Source: Stentor roeselii
Lineage: Eukaryota; Ciliophora; Heterotrichea; Heterotrichida; Stentoridae
NCBI GenBank assembly: GCA_006503475.1
Contig: RSEH01000293.1
Span: 1 to 54,058, forward strand
Reading direction: 5' to 3'
DNA length: 54,058 nt
Shown: one piece after another, positions 19,400-27,875 of the stretch
Layout: each line of letters begins with the position of its first letter
Numbering within the stretch: the stretch's first letter is position 1
Notes under the pieces: generated by a model
Database searches by the model: none
Seen by the model: the letters and a program-made list of their open reading frames with translations, nothing else
What the model was told of the DNA's origin: nothing
Program-made: the position numbers and the translations under genes

Positions 19400-20083
19400 A
19401 TGGAAGGCTTACAATCCGAATTGAAATCAAAAACGAATCCCAAACTCTCTCAGCGACCAGACGTAAAAGTCCTTGGCAGCTTTGACACATGTCGAAAAGC
19501 AAGTCGCCACCCACCCAAAAAAGAATACGTCAGGTGCAAATTGATCAGAGGACACAAACGTGCAATTCGACAGATCTTGGCAGGACAGAAACCGAAAACA
19601 ACAATCCACAAGTTCAAGCCTGATGACGGAAACGCGAATTCGCTTTGGATGATACTCACTCAGCTCATCCTTCAAGAATTGTCAGTTTTTCAAGAAAGAT
19701 CTAAAACTGAATCAGGACCCATCACTGATGGAAAGTCGAAAAGAATGAGTGGAAATGCGAAAGATTCTCAAAGAAGCTTCAACGGGACTTTTTGTAAGAA
19801 CTACTTCGAGTCGGAATTGATTCGAGAATCGTTTTCTGTTTATATTGACCTTATATTTTCAAATTTCGACCCTGAGGTACTTTGTGGCAAATTCGAATTT
19901 AGATGTTGCCGAGAAGAAAATCATGGAATTGAATGTTTACAGAAATGGGTTTCCTTGTTGCAGTATTTGAAAATTGATATGATTGATGAACTTGGGCTAA
20001 AGCCATTTGATGTGTTTTATTCTTTTGTCAATTTACCCGGGTATACACATTTTCTGGAAAGTGAGGAGGATGGCAGAATATAA
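19400..20083 (+). CDS. Hypothetical protein, 227 aa
   Basis: Starts one base after TATAA (19394-19398). It is basic in its N-terminal half (YVRCKLIRGHKRAIRQIL, about residues 43-60), with a Ser-rich middle. The C-terminal half (about 130-220) looks helical and globular, with several Cys (RCCREENHGIEC) and aromatic residues. There is no signal peptide or membrane helix. The ordered C-terminal half and the good start support a real gene. I recognise no family. Confidence 0.75.
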   Translation: MEGLQSELKSKTNPKLSQRPDVKVLGSFDTCRKASRHPPKKEYVRCKLIRGHKRAIRQILAGQKPKTTIHKFKPDDGNANSLWMILTQLILQELSVFQERSKTESGPITDGKSKRMSGNAKDSQRSFNGTFCKNYFESELIRESFSVYIDLIFSNFDPEVLCGKFEFRCCREENHGIECLQKWVSLLQYLKIDMIDELGLKPFDVFYSFVNLPGYTHFLESEEDGRI

Positions 20084-20673
20084 GTTACACATAATTTAGA
20101 TAAATTAGGAAAATCAGTTGATCTTTTTGATTATTTTTAAGATCTTGGTTTAACACTTTTTACATCAATTTTTGTATTTTTTAAGTTTTTTATCATTAGG
20201 ATTTTGGATAAATAGTAATGAAAATAAAGGAAGGTACTTTAATGGCTTTATTGTTTGATATGTTGAATGATAAGCTAGTTTTTGTGGATTTTACTGGTAA
20301 AAAGGTTTGAAAATAGGAAATATTACTAATATTCATAGGATTGATATAAACATTTTATTTATTAATAAATTTAGCATTGTTTAGTATTTCCCAAACAAAA
20401 TTTTAGAGAGTAATGGATAATTTATCAAATCTCAATTTTTCACGAAGATGATTAAATATAAAGTATGACGTTTCAATAGAGAGACTCTTGTATTGTAAAA
20501 ATCTTAAAAAACAAATTTCAAATAACCTAGCATCAATTCTCTGAACTTTTAATATCTTCATTCTTTCTAAAAAATAACTAAATTCATTAAAATCCTTTAT
20601 ACACTTCTCTCAGAAACCAAAAATCGAATTTTCTATAAAACTCTAATTTTCATTATAAAAAATCCTCTTTCAA
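20084..20673. other. Intergenic stretch, C-poor then G-poor
   Basis: 590 nt with no gene. The first half, downstream of the 19400 gene, is G/T-rich and C-poor. From about 20430, upstream of the next + gene, the + strand turns A/C/T-rich. TATAA occurs about 15 nt before the next ATG. Confidence 0.55.
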
Positions 20674-21120
20674 ATGGGATGCAGCGCGTCTAAAGCTGTT
20701 GATGCCAGACCAGTGCAAGTTCAAAAGCCACAAAATGCCCCCCAGGGCCAGATCCTTATTCGAAACACGACTAAAGACCCATCAGATCAAATTGTTGAAT
20801 TACTCCGACCCCTTCAGAAGCAGTCATCTTCAAAGCATGTTAATTTCGATAAGTGCTTAGAAACCTTATCAGAAATCCTGAAAAACATCGCCAACAATTT
20901 CGACAACGAAAAATTCAAAAAGATAAAAAAAAAGAACAAAAGGTTTAACAAGGACCTAGGCTGGTTTAGTGGAATCTCAGAATTAATGAAATTTTTAGGT
21001 TTTCAAGACCAAGAAGACTATTGGACCTACTCCGAATCCCTGAGCAAATCCCACGCGCAGATGAGAGTTCTAGACCTATCCATCGCTCAAAACAAACTAA
21101 AAACCCTTTCCCAAAGTTAA
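20674..21120 (+). CDS. N-myristoylated PUB-domain protein, 148 aa
   Basis: The protein begins MGCSASK: Gly2 for N-myristoylation, Cys3 for palmitoylation and Ser at positions 4 and 6, a strong membrane-anchoring signal. A flexible linker (about 8-50) follows. Residues about 60-118 match the PUB domain: LETLSEILKNIANN, then EKFKKIKKKNKRF, then SGISELMKFLGF, a helix-K(I)..N..F...GxxELhxxLGF layout. PUB domains in PNGase, UBXN6 and HOIP bind the C-terminal tail of the AAA ATPase p97/VCP or similar peptides. A role tethering p97 to a membrane is therefore plausible, but inferred. The remaining C-terminus is a short helix. Confidence 0.75.
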   Translation: MGCSASKAVDARPVQVQKPQNAPQGQILIRNTTKDPSDQIVELLRPLQKQSSSKHVNFDKCLETLSEILKNIANNFDNEKFKKIKKKNKRFNKDLGWFSGISELMKFLGFQDQEDYWTYSESLSKSHAQMRVLDLSIAQNKLKTLSQS

Positions 21121-21497
21121 AAATAACTAACTTAAATCCAAACCCTTTCCATTCACCTCTAGTCTCTCCAGCCAGTTCCAACTTACCTCAAAATGACTTC
21201 TAATTTAAAATTCCTATTCTGTGGTTCATAATAATATCCTAAAACAACCAAAACTCTTCAAACCTTTCTCCTTCCTCCATCTCCCTCCACCCTTTCACAA
21301 TCAAACCCAAGTCGAATCTGAAATTTTTTCCTTATTTCCAAAAAATCCTTCGAAAAAGCCGCGAAGTTCAACCCTTCAAAAAAAAATCCCTAAAAACTAA
21401 TCCCAAAAGTCTTAATTCAAAGAAGCCTTTCTTTCAAAGACCCTGTAAGCTTCAACCATCTTCTCATACTAAGAAACTCATTCCTAGCCAAATAAAA
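21121..21497. other. Intergenic leader, locally G-depleted
   Basis: 377 nt without a gene. Line 21241-21300 has no G on the + strand. It precedes a + strand gene, as at 44605-44840. Confidence 0.55.
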
Positions 21498-23822
21498 ATG
21501 AAGTGTGAGGAGTGTTCATCAAGCGAGGCTCTGGTCTTATGCACAGAGTGCGACCAAGCCTTATGCAACAACTGCGACGAAAAGATTCATCGAGGGGGAA
21601 AGCGCAAGACCCACATCCGGCCAACGGTTTGTTCAGGATGCAAGAGCGAGGCAGTTATGCGTTGTGTGGATTGTTACGTGTTCATCTGCAGAGACTGTGA
21701 GTTTTCTCACAGTTCCCACTCTGTTCAAGCACTTTCCTCACCTCAACATTTGGGAGTCTTTTGGGATTTGTCATCAACTCGGCCTAACCGTCCTGACGAC
21801 ATTTCCATCTTGATCAAGGAAATCGAAGAAACTTTTGGCAAGGCGAAAGTTTTCAAGAGCTATGGAGACACTTGGGGCAAGTGGAAAGATTTTCTTTCAC
21901 AGAATGGGATTTTAAGTGTCTGCAAACCGGGAATCAAAACGCATGAGAGCTTGCTTATGGATGTCTCGCTTTGTCATACAGCTGGGTTAACGCATATTTT
22001 AGTTATTTCTGCTCAGGCTGGAAACTTTTTACCACATTTGGTGCAGGTTAAGAGTAATTTTCCAGCGATTTACCTGTACACAAGTCTCACCATCCTTCCC
22101 CTCCAACTAAAAGAAGTGATGATCGAGCAGTGCAAAAACGAGAAAAAGCACTTCCACCAAGAAGTAATCCTAAACTACCTAAAAGAGCAGGCATTCAAAG
22201 GAAACGTGATAATCGAGTGCAAAGAGTTTTCCCAAGTAATATCCCTTCGTCTAAACCTCGACCTAGAAGAGGTCTCAAAAGTGATCGACCAAGCAGAGTC
22301 ATCAAAAGTGATTTTCATAAGCATCAAAGAATTCGACAAGTCTCGAACAAAATTCGTGAGTTTAAAAGTCGAGACCTGCAGCCTCGAAGTCCTTACCTGG
22401 ACCCTCCGTTCTCTTTGCGCTGATGAAATGCTTCCAAGTGAAAAAGCCGTAATGGCTCGAATGCGAGAAGTCTTCGACTTAAAGCCAAGTCAAAACGAAT
22501 GGCAAAGTCTAATGGCCCAAGCGCGAGGTCACTCTTACTCAAGTTCCGCTCCTGAGTTCAGTCTTTTTTCATGGTCTCCGACCTTGCCCAAGTTCATTTT
22601 CGAGAAAATGTACGAGCAATCAAGTGGCACTCACACAGTGCTGATCTACCCAGCAGGTGAGAAGTGGCACGCTTTGGACCACGACTCGAAATCCGGGGAC
22701 TATCTGGGCATTAAAGAGACTTCGGACTGGAAAGAGTTTTTAAGGTTTCTTGAAGACTACTTCAGGCCCAAGTCGCGACTTAAGATGAAGGAAAGTGAAC
22801 AGAAGTCAATTCCTGGAGGACGTTATGGATGTGCTCAGTTCTTGAAGATTTTAGGACCTGGATCTTTGAGGAAGTGCAGTCTTGGTCGATTGAGTTATAT
22901 GGTCCAACTGGCAATCAACGACACTTACCTCAGATATGACAGGACACTCATCTTGTGGACTAGCAACACCCAAGGAACACTTCCAAAAGAAGAAGTCAAC
23001 AAAAAAATCCAAGCTTTAAAGACAGCAATCGTCAACATCTTGGAAAAGTCTCAAGAAGGAGTCTCACTCGCTCAGTTGCCCATGCATTTGAAAAAAGCTG
23101 TGAAGTTCAGCTACAACATCAATGATCTCGGCTTCGCAAAGCTCAAAGATCTTCTCGCAACAATCTCTGAGGTCCAGATCGAATTACGCAATGCGAATCA
23201 TCCTTTCGCTGTTTTGAAAAGAGACTCGAATCAACTCACGACTGAAAATATCACAAACTGGGTTTTAGGACTTTTAGGAGAAAATAGTTCGGAGATCTCG
23301 AAACTTGAAATCAAATTACAAGATAAAGTCGGGATGATTGACTGGAAGTCAGTCGGAGTCAATAGTTTTTTTGAGTTTCTTCAGGTATTTGCACCTGATC
23401 GTGTCTTGATCAGGCCGTATAAAGGCTCGTCTATTGTCATGAAGGCTCAGGAGTATCAGTATCCTTTTGAACCTGACCGCAGGGAATCCTGGGACTTGAC
23501 TAATGACAGGACTTACTCACCTATTAGTGATCATCATCGATACTCGACTAGTATTGAAAGTTATGAACCTTGGTGTCCGCCGAGAAATGTTGAGACTAAG
23601 TCCAGGGGAGATGAAGAACCTGGAAATTTTTCCGAGTTCTATGATAAAACTACCTCAGATTTTTCGTTTTTTCCTACTGAAAATAGAAATTTGAAAGGAA
23701 TCGCCAAGCATGGGACATATAAAAATCAGAGCCAAGATTTTTCTGGAAAGATGTACCATTTTCATGGTCACTACGGATCATGGATCGATTCCTATTCACA
23801 AAAACCTCCAGGTTTTGAATAA
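21498..23822 (+). CDS. Double B-box / NYN-like / LOTUS-like protein, paralogue 1 (774 aa)
   Basis: Two adjacent B-box zinc fingers: C3, C6, C15, C18, C23, C26, H31, H39, then C45, C48, C56, C59, C64, C67, H71, H74. Residues about 85-195 resemble an NYN (PIN-like RNase) fold as in MARF1: LGVFWDLSS with Asp90, then LLMDVSL with Asp155, then THILVISAQAGNF, where active family members have SGDSDF. The last acidic residues are missing, so catalysis is doubtful. Residues about 506-575 (IVNILEKSQEGVSLAQL ... GFAKLKDLL) fit an OST-HTH/LOTUS winged helix, a domain of germ-granule and RNA-binding proteins; further winged-helix-like segments lie near 220-300 and 585-640. The C-terminus is disordered. 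The gene is an inverted paralogue of 24821-27118. A role in RNA binding or decay is inferred. Confidence 0.8.
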   Translation: MKCEECSSSEALVLCTECDQALCNNCDEKIHRGGKRKTHIRPTVCSGCKSEAVMRCVDCYVFICRDCEFSHSSHSVQALSSPQHLGVFWDLSSTRPNRPDDISILIKEIEETFGKAKVFKSYGDTWGKWKDFLSQNGILSVCKPGIKTHESLLMDVSLCHTAGLTHILVISAQAGNFLPHLVQVKSNFPAIYLYTSLTILPLQLKEVMIEQCKNEKKHFHQEVILNYLKEQAFKGNVIIECKEFSQVISLRLNLDLEEVSKVIDQAESSKVIFISIKEFDKSRTKFVSLKVETCSLEVLTWTLRSLCADEMLPSEKAVMARMREVFDLKPSQNEWQSLMAQARGHSYSSSAPEFSLFSWSPTLPKFIFEKMYEQSSGTHTVLIYPAGEKWHALDHDSKSGDYLGIKETSDWKEFLRFLEDYFRPKSRLKMKESEQKSIPGGRYGCAQFLKILGPGSLRKCSLGRLSYMVQLAINDTYLRYDRTLILWTSNTQGTLPKEEVNKKIQALKTAIVNILEKSQEGVSLAQLPMHLKKAVKFSYNINDLGFAKLKDLLATISEVQIELRNANHPFAVLKRDSNQLTTENITNWVLGLLGENSSEISKLEIKLQDKVGMIDWKSVGVNSFFEFLQVFAPDRVLIRPYKGSSIVMKAQEYQYPFEPDRRESWDLTNDRTYSPISDHHRYSTSIESYEPWCPPRNVETKSRGDEEPGNFSEFYDKTTSDFSFFPTENRNLKGIAKHGTYKNQSQDFSGKMYHFHGHYGSWIDSYSQKPPGFE

Positions 23823-23843
23823 TGTAAGTAATTATATTATATA

Positions 23844-24815
23844 ATGCTCTTTTCAAAGAAAGCAGAACTCGATGCTTTTAAAAAACAGCAGGCCCTGCTG
23901 ATGCGGGAAGAAAAAAAGATGCTAAAAGACTTACAAGAAGCAGAGCATCGATCAAAGCAAGAGTCTCGTCGTGCTCAGCTTCAAAAAATTCAAGACTTGG
24001 AAGAAAAGTTACTTCAAGAAGTTCAATCAAAAGCAAGTCGTTCTCGCAATTCAAGTCTTGACCTTTCCAAGAATTCATCATTTAGAACGAATTCTCCTAT
24101 CAAAGTCGATCATCTTGACAAAATGCGTGAATTACAAGAAAAAGCTCGGAACATGATAAATGGAAGACATTTACTTGAAGAAATACCTGAAAGTCCTTCT
24201 AAAGGACTATCTGAAACTGCTTCACCTGTTAAAATTCCAATAATGGTCCCTCAAAGTGTGCTTCGAAAAGCACAGAACTTACCTCCTCCTACGATTCAGA
24301 GAGTTTTAAAGAACGGAGACGTTATTTCAGTTCATCTCCTTTCCGATAAATCAAGAGTAAACGACCCACTAGTCCGAGCAGAAGCCCAAGTCGACTCAAG
24401 CGAGATCCAAGCAATGTCAAAGCAAATGCGAGGAAAGCCTACAAAAGACGTAATTCACGAGATCCAAAAGCAATTCAACAACCAAAACAGCCGATCCGAG
24501 TCACTTCAACCAAAAAAAAAATACAAAGCGACGATAAGCCTTCCAGAAGCCGACCTTCCAGAGTTACGTCAATGCAACACCCCAAAAGGCAAGCCAGAAT
24601 ACTACAACTTCCGAGACATCGCCCTCGACATGGTCTCCCAACAAACAACTCGAAGTTGGGTGATCCAAAGAATGAAGCAATATTCCGACAAGGTCAAAAA
24701 AACCTGTTTACCTAAAATAAGTCAAAGAAAAGAACTAGAAATGGCGATGATGTTAGAAAAACTCAAGTCACCAAATCCAAAAGCAGTGACAGGGCGAGTC
24801 AAATTATTAGTGTAA
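23844..24815 (+). CDS. Coiled-coil hypothetical protein, 323 aa
   Basis: Starts 21 nt after the preceding stop, directly behind a TATATA-type stretch. Residues about 5-75 form a strongly charged coiled coil (MREEKKMLKDLQEAEHRS). A Ser/Pro-rich disordered middle and a basic C-terminal third follow (about 240-323, with RSWVIQRMKQYSDKVKK). There is no catalytic motif and no signal peptide. It lies between the two inverted B-box/NYN/LOTUS paralogues and ends 5 nt short of the stop of the second. The 24361-24660 segment is unusually C/A-rich on the coding strand. The function is unknown. Confidence 0.8.
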   Translation: MLFSKKAELDAFKKQQALLMREEKKMLKDLQEAEHRSKQESRRAQLQKIQDLEEKLLQEVQSKASRSRNSSLDLSKNSSFRTNSPIKVDHLDKMRELQEKARNMINGRHLLEEIPESPSKGLSETASPVKIPIMVPQSVLRKAQNLPPPTIQRVLKNGDVISVHLLSDKSRVNDPLVRAEAQVDSSEIQAMSKQMRGKPTKDVIHEIQKQFNNQNSRSESLQPKKKYKATISLPEADLPELRQCNTPKGKPEYYNFRDIALDMVSQQTTRSWVIQRMKQYSDKVKKTCLPKISQRKELEMAMMLEKLKSPNPKAVTGRVKLLV

Positions 24816-24820
24816 TTAAA

Positions 24821-27118
24821 TTAGTCCAAACCGAAAGGTTTGTCAATCCAAGAAAAATTAAACCTGCTGTGTCGCATCTCAGAAGACAAGGCATTCGAAC
24901 TTTGTGCCCTGTAATGCCACTGGCTTAGACTCGAGTTTTTACTGTGCTGGATGCTTCGGAAGCCTGAAGAAGGAATTTCACTGACGTTGCTTAAATCCGC
25001 TACAAAGGGCTCGACTCGTTCGATGTCTTCATCTCGAGATGGAGTTTTTTGCACGTCTGAAGGAATGTTGGAGATGTGGATGATTCTTTGCATGTGACCT
25101 GCTGTCTTTTCTCGACACTTTCCTTGGATGTCTACGGATATGGAAATTGGATGGTAGGACTTGGGAGTCATTCGAGAACTCTCGAGAACTGCGGAGTGGA
25201 AACCGCTTTTGAATGGGAAGAAGAAACTGTAGGTTTTTAACTCGTTTGATTTGAATAAAATGTTGCACTCGTAAGTGTGAAGGACCTCGATTTCGTTTCT
25301 GGAGTACTTTTTTATGAACTCGGAACAGGAACTCACGTTGTAAAGGGACCAGTCGATTGAGTTGTTTAGTCTTGCTTGAAGGGTCACTTGGAGAACTGAC
25401 TCGGTTACACCGTATTCTTTTTCTTTTACTATTTCGTTTATTAACTCGCATAAGGCTTCTGTATCGATTAGGGTGTTGTGCCGGATATGAATGAAATCGT
25501 TTATTAACTCTAGCTCTGGAATGCTTTGAATCATTTCTTTTAGCTTGGAATACCCGAAGTCTTTTAGGTTCAGCTCGAGACCGAACTTTGACCGGAGAGC
25601 CAACTTCAGGCATGAAAGCCGAACAGGTGCTTTAGACACAAGATTTATGATACAATTTTTTATTGTGCGTAGCTTACTGAATAATTTATTGTCCAATATC
25701 CTAAAGTCCTTTGTCCAAAACAAGTTAGGATACTTATACTGCAGGAATTCTTCTTTTATTGCTAAATTAATCAAATAAATCAGTTTACCTGAAGATAACT
25801 GTTTAAGTGACTCACAACCCAAGTATTTAACTAGTGTCAAGAGGCCAAATCTTCCCATCGGAATGCTTTGTTTAAAATGAACCTTGTAGTAATTTTCACA
25901 AAATTCCAAAAACTCATCCCAACAGTCAAGACTTTTTACTTTAAAAACATCTTCTGTAAAAGTATCGAGCCCTTCATAACTTTTTCCTATAAAGAAAAGT
26001 TTTCCTTTCTTGGATAGTCTATGTTTGTCTTCAAGAAGGGAACTAGACCTTTTATGTCTTTTCGCTTTTAGAGACCTCCAAACCTGTTTCGTTAAGGTCA
26101 GGTTAAAAACTTTAGATAATCGAGTCGATATCATATGTTTTGTTGGTGCAAGTTCTTCAAGTTTCAAAGACTTTAAAACCCATTCCAACACTTTCGGTGA
26201 AACTTGAGAAACTCGCAAACTAAAAAAAATTAAGACTTTTTCATTGATTTTTATTGAGATTTGGTTAACCACCCATCTATCTCTGGCAAACTCAATAACC
26301 CTACTCGAATCTTCATAAGTGCATTGAAACCTTCCAGAAACTTTTTCAATAAACTCACATCTTTCCACCATAATTTTCCCAAATCTCGCTTCTTCAGCAA
26401 TCATTTCATAAATCTGATTCAAAATTTTATTATTTCCAATAAGTCCATCCGATACACTTCCCATGTCAAATCCGACACTTAAACTTCTAGAAACTCTTCT
26501 CATTTCTTTAGCTGAAAAAGTGACTTTTTTAATAGGTCCAACTTTTTTTAAGAGAAAAATTTTCAAATTTTTATTTTTGAGATGGACGATTCGGTTTTTC
26601 ATATCTAGAAGTCTTGGAGTCAATATGAAAATATGAGTGAGTCCTGCATTGGCTAAGACTGAAACATCTAAAAATAACGCATCTATGGGCGACATGTTGA
26701 ACCTGTTCACTACCTCAGCTTTGTAGTCAATAAGTTCTGTTGCCCAACCATCAGTATAGATCTTCACAATCTTTGGCTTGGCTACCTGAATTGAAATTTC
26801 TTTCAAGATTTCATTAACTGAAAACTTCTGAGATGGTAAAAGACTCACGTCTAAGAAGACTCCTACATTCTTGGATATTGAAATGTGGACTATTCGGTGA
26901 GACTTGTGGGTCTTCTCGCATGTTTCGCATAACTTCAAACTGCAATCTTGGCACTCGAAGGATGCTGCTTGACCGCAATGCTGACATGCTGGGATACGCT
27001 GATGGGATCTTCGTTTTCCTCCTCTGTGAAGCGTTTGATCACAGATACTGCCCAGAAGTTGCTCACATTCGACACATAAAACTTGGGCTGGCTCTTTTTC
27101 GCATTCGTCGCACTTCAT
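24821..27118 (-). CDS. Double B-box / NYN-like / LOTUS-like protein, paralogue 2 (765 aa)
   Basis: Same layout as the gene at 21498. In an ungapped hand alignment about 37 of the first 80 residues match. The first B-box has lost one ligand: position 23 is Gly where paralogue 1 has Cys. The second B-box is complete. The NYN-like region keeps Asp90 (GVFLDVSLL) and Asp151 (LFLDVSVL). After THIFIL the motif reads TPRLLD, so the acidic SGDSDF-type loop is replaced, with only Asp172 possibly compensating. A LOTUS-like segment follows (IINLVSKAPVRLSCL ... GYSKLKEMI). It is convergent with the coiled-coil gene. The shared architecture suggests duplication followed by divergence, with an RNA-related role inferred. 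Confidence 0.8.
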   Translation of the reverse strand: MKCDECEKEPAQVLCVECEQLLGSICDQTLHRGGKRRSHQRIPACQHCGQAASFECQDCSLKLCETCEKTHKSHRIVHISISKNVGVFLDVSLLPSQKFSVNEILKEISIQVAKPKIVKIYTDGWATELIDYKAEVVNRFNMSPIDALFLDVSVLANAGLTHIFILTPRLLDMKNRIVHLKNKNLKIFLLKKVGPIKKVTFSAKEMRRVSRSLSVGFDMGSVSDGLIGNNKILNQIYEMIAEEARFGKIMVERCEFIEKVSGRFQCTYEDSSRVIEFARDRWVVNQISIKINEKVLIFFSLRVSQVSPKVLEWVLKSLKLEELAPTKHMISTRLSKVFNLTLTKQVWRSLKAKRHKRSSSLLEDKHRLSKKGKLFFIGKSYEGLDTFTEDVFKVKSLDCWDEFLEFCENYYKVHFKQSIPMGRFGLLTLVKYLGCESLKQLSSGKLIYLINLAIKEEFLQYKYPNLFWTKDFRILDNKLFSKLRTIKNCIINLVSKAPVRLSCLKLALRSKFGLELNLKDFGYSKLKEMIQSIPELELINDFIHIRHNTLIDTEALCELINEIVKEKEYGVTESVLQVTLQARLNNSIDWSLYNVSSCSEFIKKYSRNEIEVLHTYECNILFKSNELKTYSFFFPFKSGFHSAVLESSRMTPKSYHPISISVDIQGKCREKTAGHMQRIIHISNIPSDVQKTPSRDEDIERVEPFVADLSNVSEIPSSGFRSIQHSKNSSLSQWHYRAQSSNALSSEMRHSRFNFSWIDKPFGLD

Positions 27119-27147
27119 CTTTTTAAGTTACTTAAGAAAGAGATTAA

Positions 27148-27810
27148 TTATCTTGGAGTAAATGATCGGATCTTTTCCAGAATTCTTTGGTAGTTCGGGT
27201 CCTCTAATCGACCTTGAAAAGGAGGTGGTCGAATTTTCCCATCATCTCCAGGAACCGCCATGTCACGAAACGGAGTATAGCAAAGTGTCCACCAGGTATT
27301 TCGCTCGTCTACATTTTCTGAGGATATTAGATGATCCATTATGAAGTTGACGAAGTTTTGATTATTCAGTTTTAAGTCGACTTCAAAACGAGGTTGCCCG
27401 GATAATTTCTGAACAAGCAACTTAGTACTAAGAAAACCATTTGTATCAGGTCCAAGTAATCCAAAAGTTTCCTTAATATGAGCAATTCTTTTGTGTTTAC
27501 TAATTTCCAGCTGAAGATGTTGTATTTCCTTTTCCTTCTGTTCAATTCCATGAGTTAAATTCGCGATTTCCGATTTCATCGAGTCAACCTCATCCCAAAG
27601 CGGGTCTCGATACCTTCCAAAGTAGTCCTGGATGTACTCAGCAGGGTTTTCAGGTTGCGATTCCGAGTTCCTCAGCGAAATAAGAACTAACTAAAACTTA
27701 CGTTTCACAAAGCTAAGAACGACTCCCTTATCAGCGAGATATTCTCTGAATTCTCTGATTTTTTCTTGTTTTTTTAAACCAGTAAGTGTTTCTCGTTGTG
27801 AAGATTCCAT
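27148..27810 (-). CDS. MYCBP: MYCBP (AMY-1)-like protein with C-terminal extension, one intron
   Basis: Exon 1 (27702-27810) and exon 2 (27148-27686) join across a 15-nt intron to give 215 residues. The N-terminus reads IREFREYLADKGVV, then SFVKLLISL, then PENPAEYIQDYFG, followed by a heptad coiled coil. This is the arrangement of c-Myc-binding protein AMY-1, which in algae and animals is a small ciliary/AKAP-associated protein (FAP174 in the Chlamydomonas central apparatus). The usual protein is about 100 residues. Here about 100 more follow: an EF-hand-like helical segment (IKETFGLLGPDTNGFLS) and an RPPPFQGR tail. Residue 36/37 spans the splice site. The start ATG follows TATAA by about 9 nt. 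A ciliary adaptor role is inferred from homology. Confidence 0.8.
27687..27701 (-). other. 15-nt spliceosomal intron
   Basis: On the minus strand GTAAGTTTTAGTTAG, phase 1. Retention puts TAG in frame. Removal joins the two halves of the MYCBP homology. It is identical to the intron at 28803-28817. Confidence 0.85.
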
Positions 27811-27875
27811 AACTGAATATTATAAAGTTAAAAAAGTGAAAATACGAAAAGATCTAAAAAAGACTCCTTAATTAT

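Noticed and set aside
23823-23838. A possible tiny intron beginning GTAAGT after the first B-box gene
   Set aside because: The upstream TAA already closes the gene, and no AG occurs at the 15- or 16-nt position.
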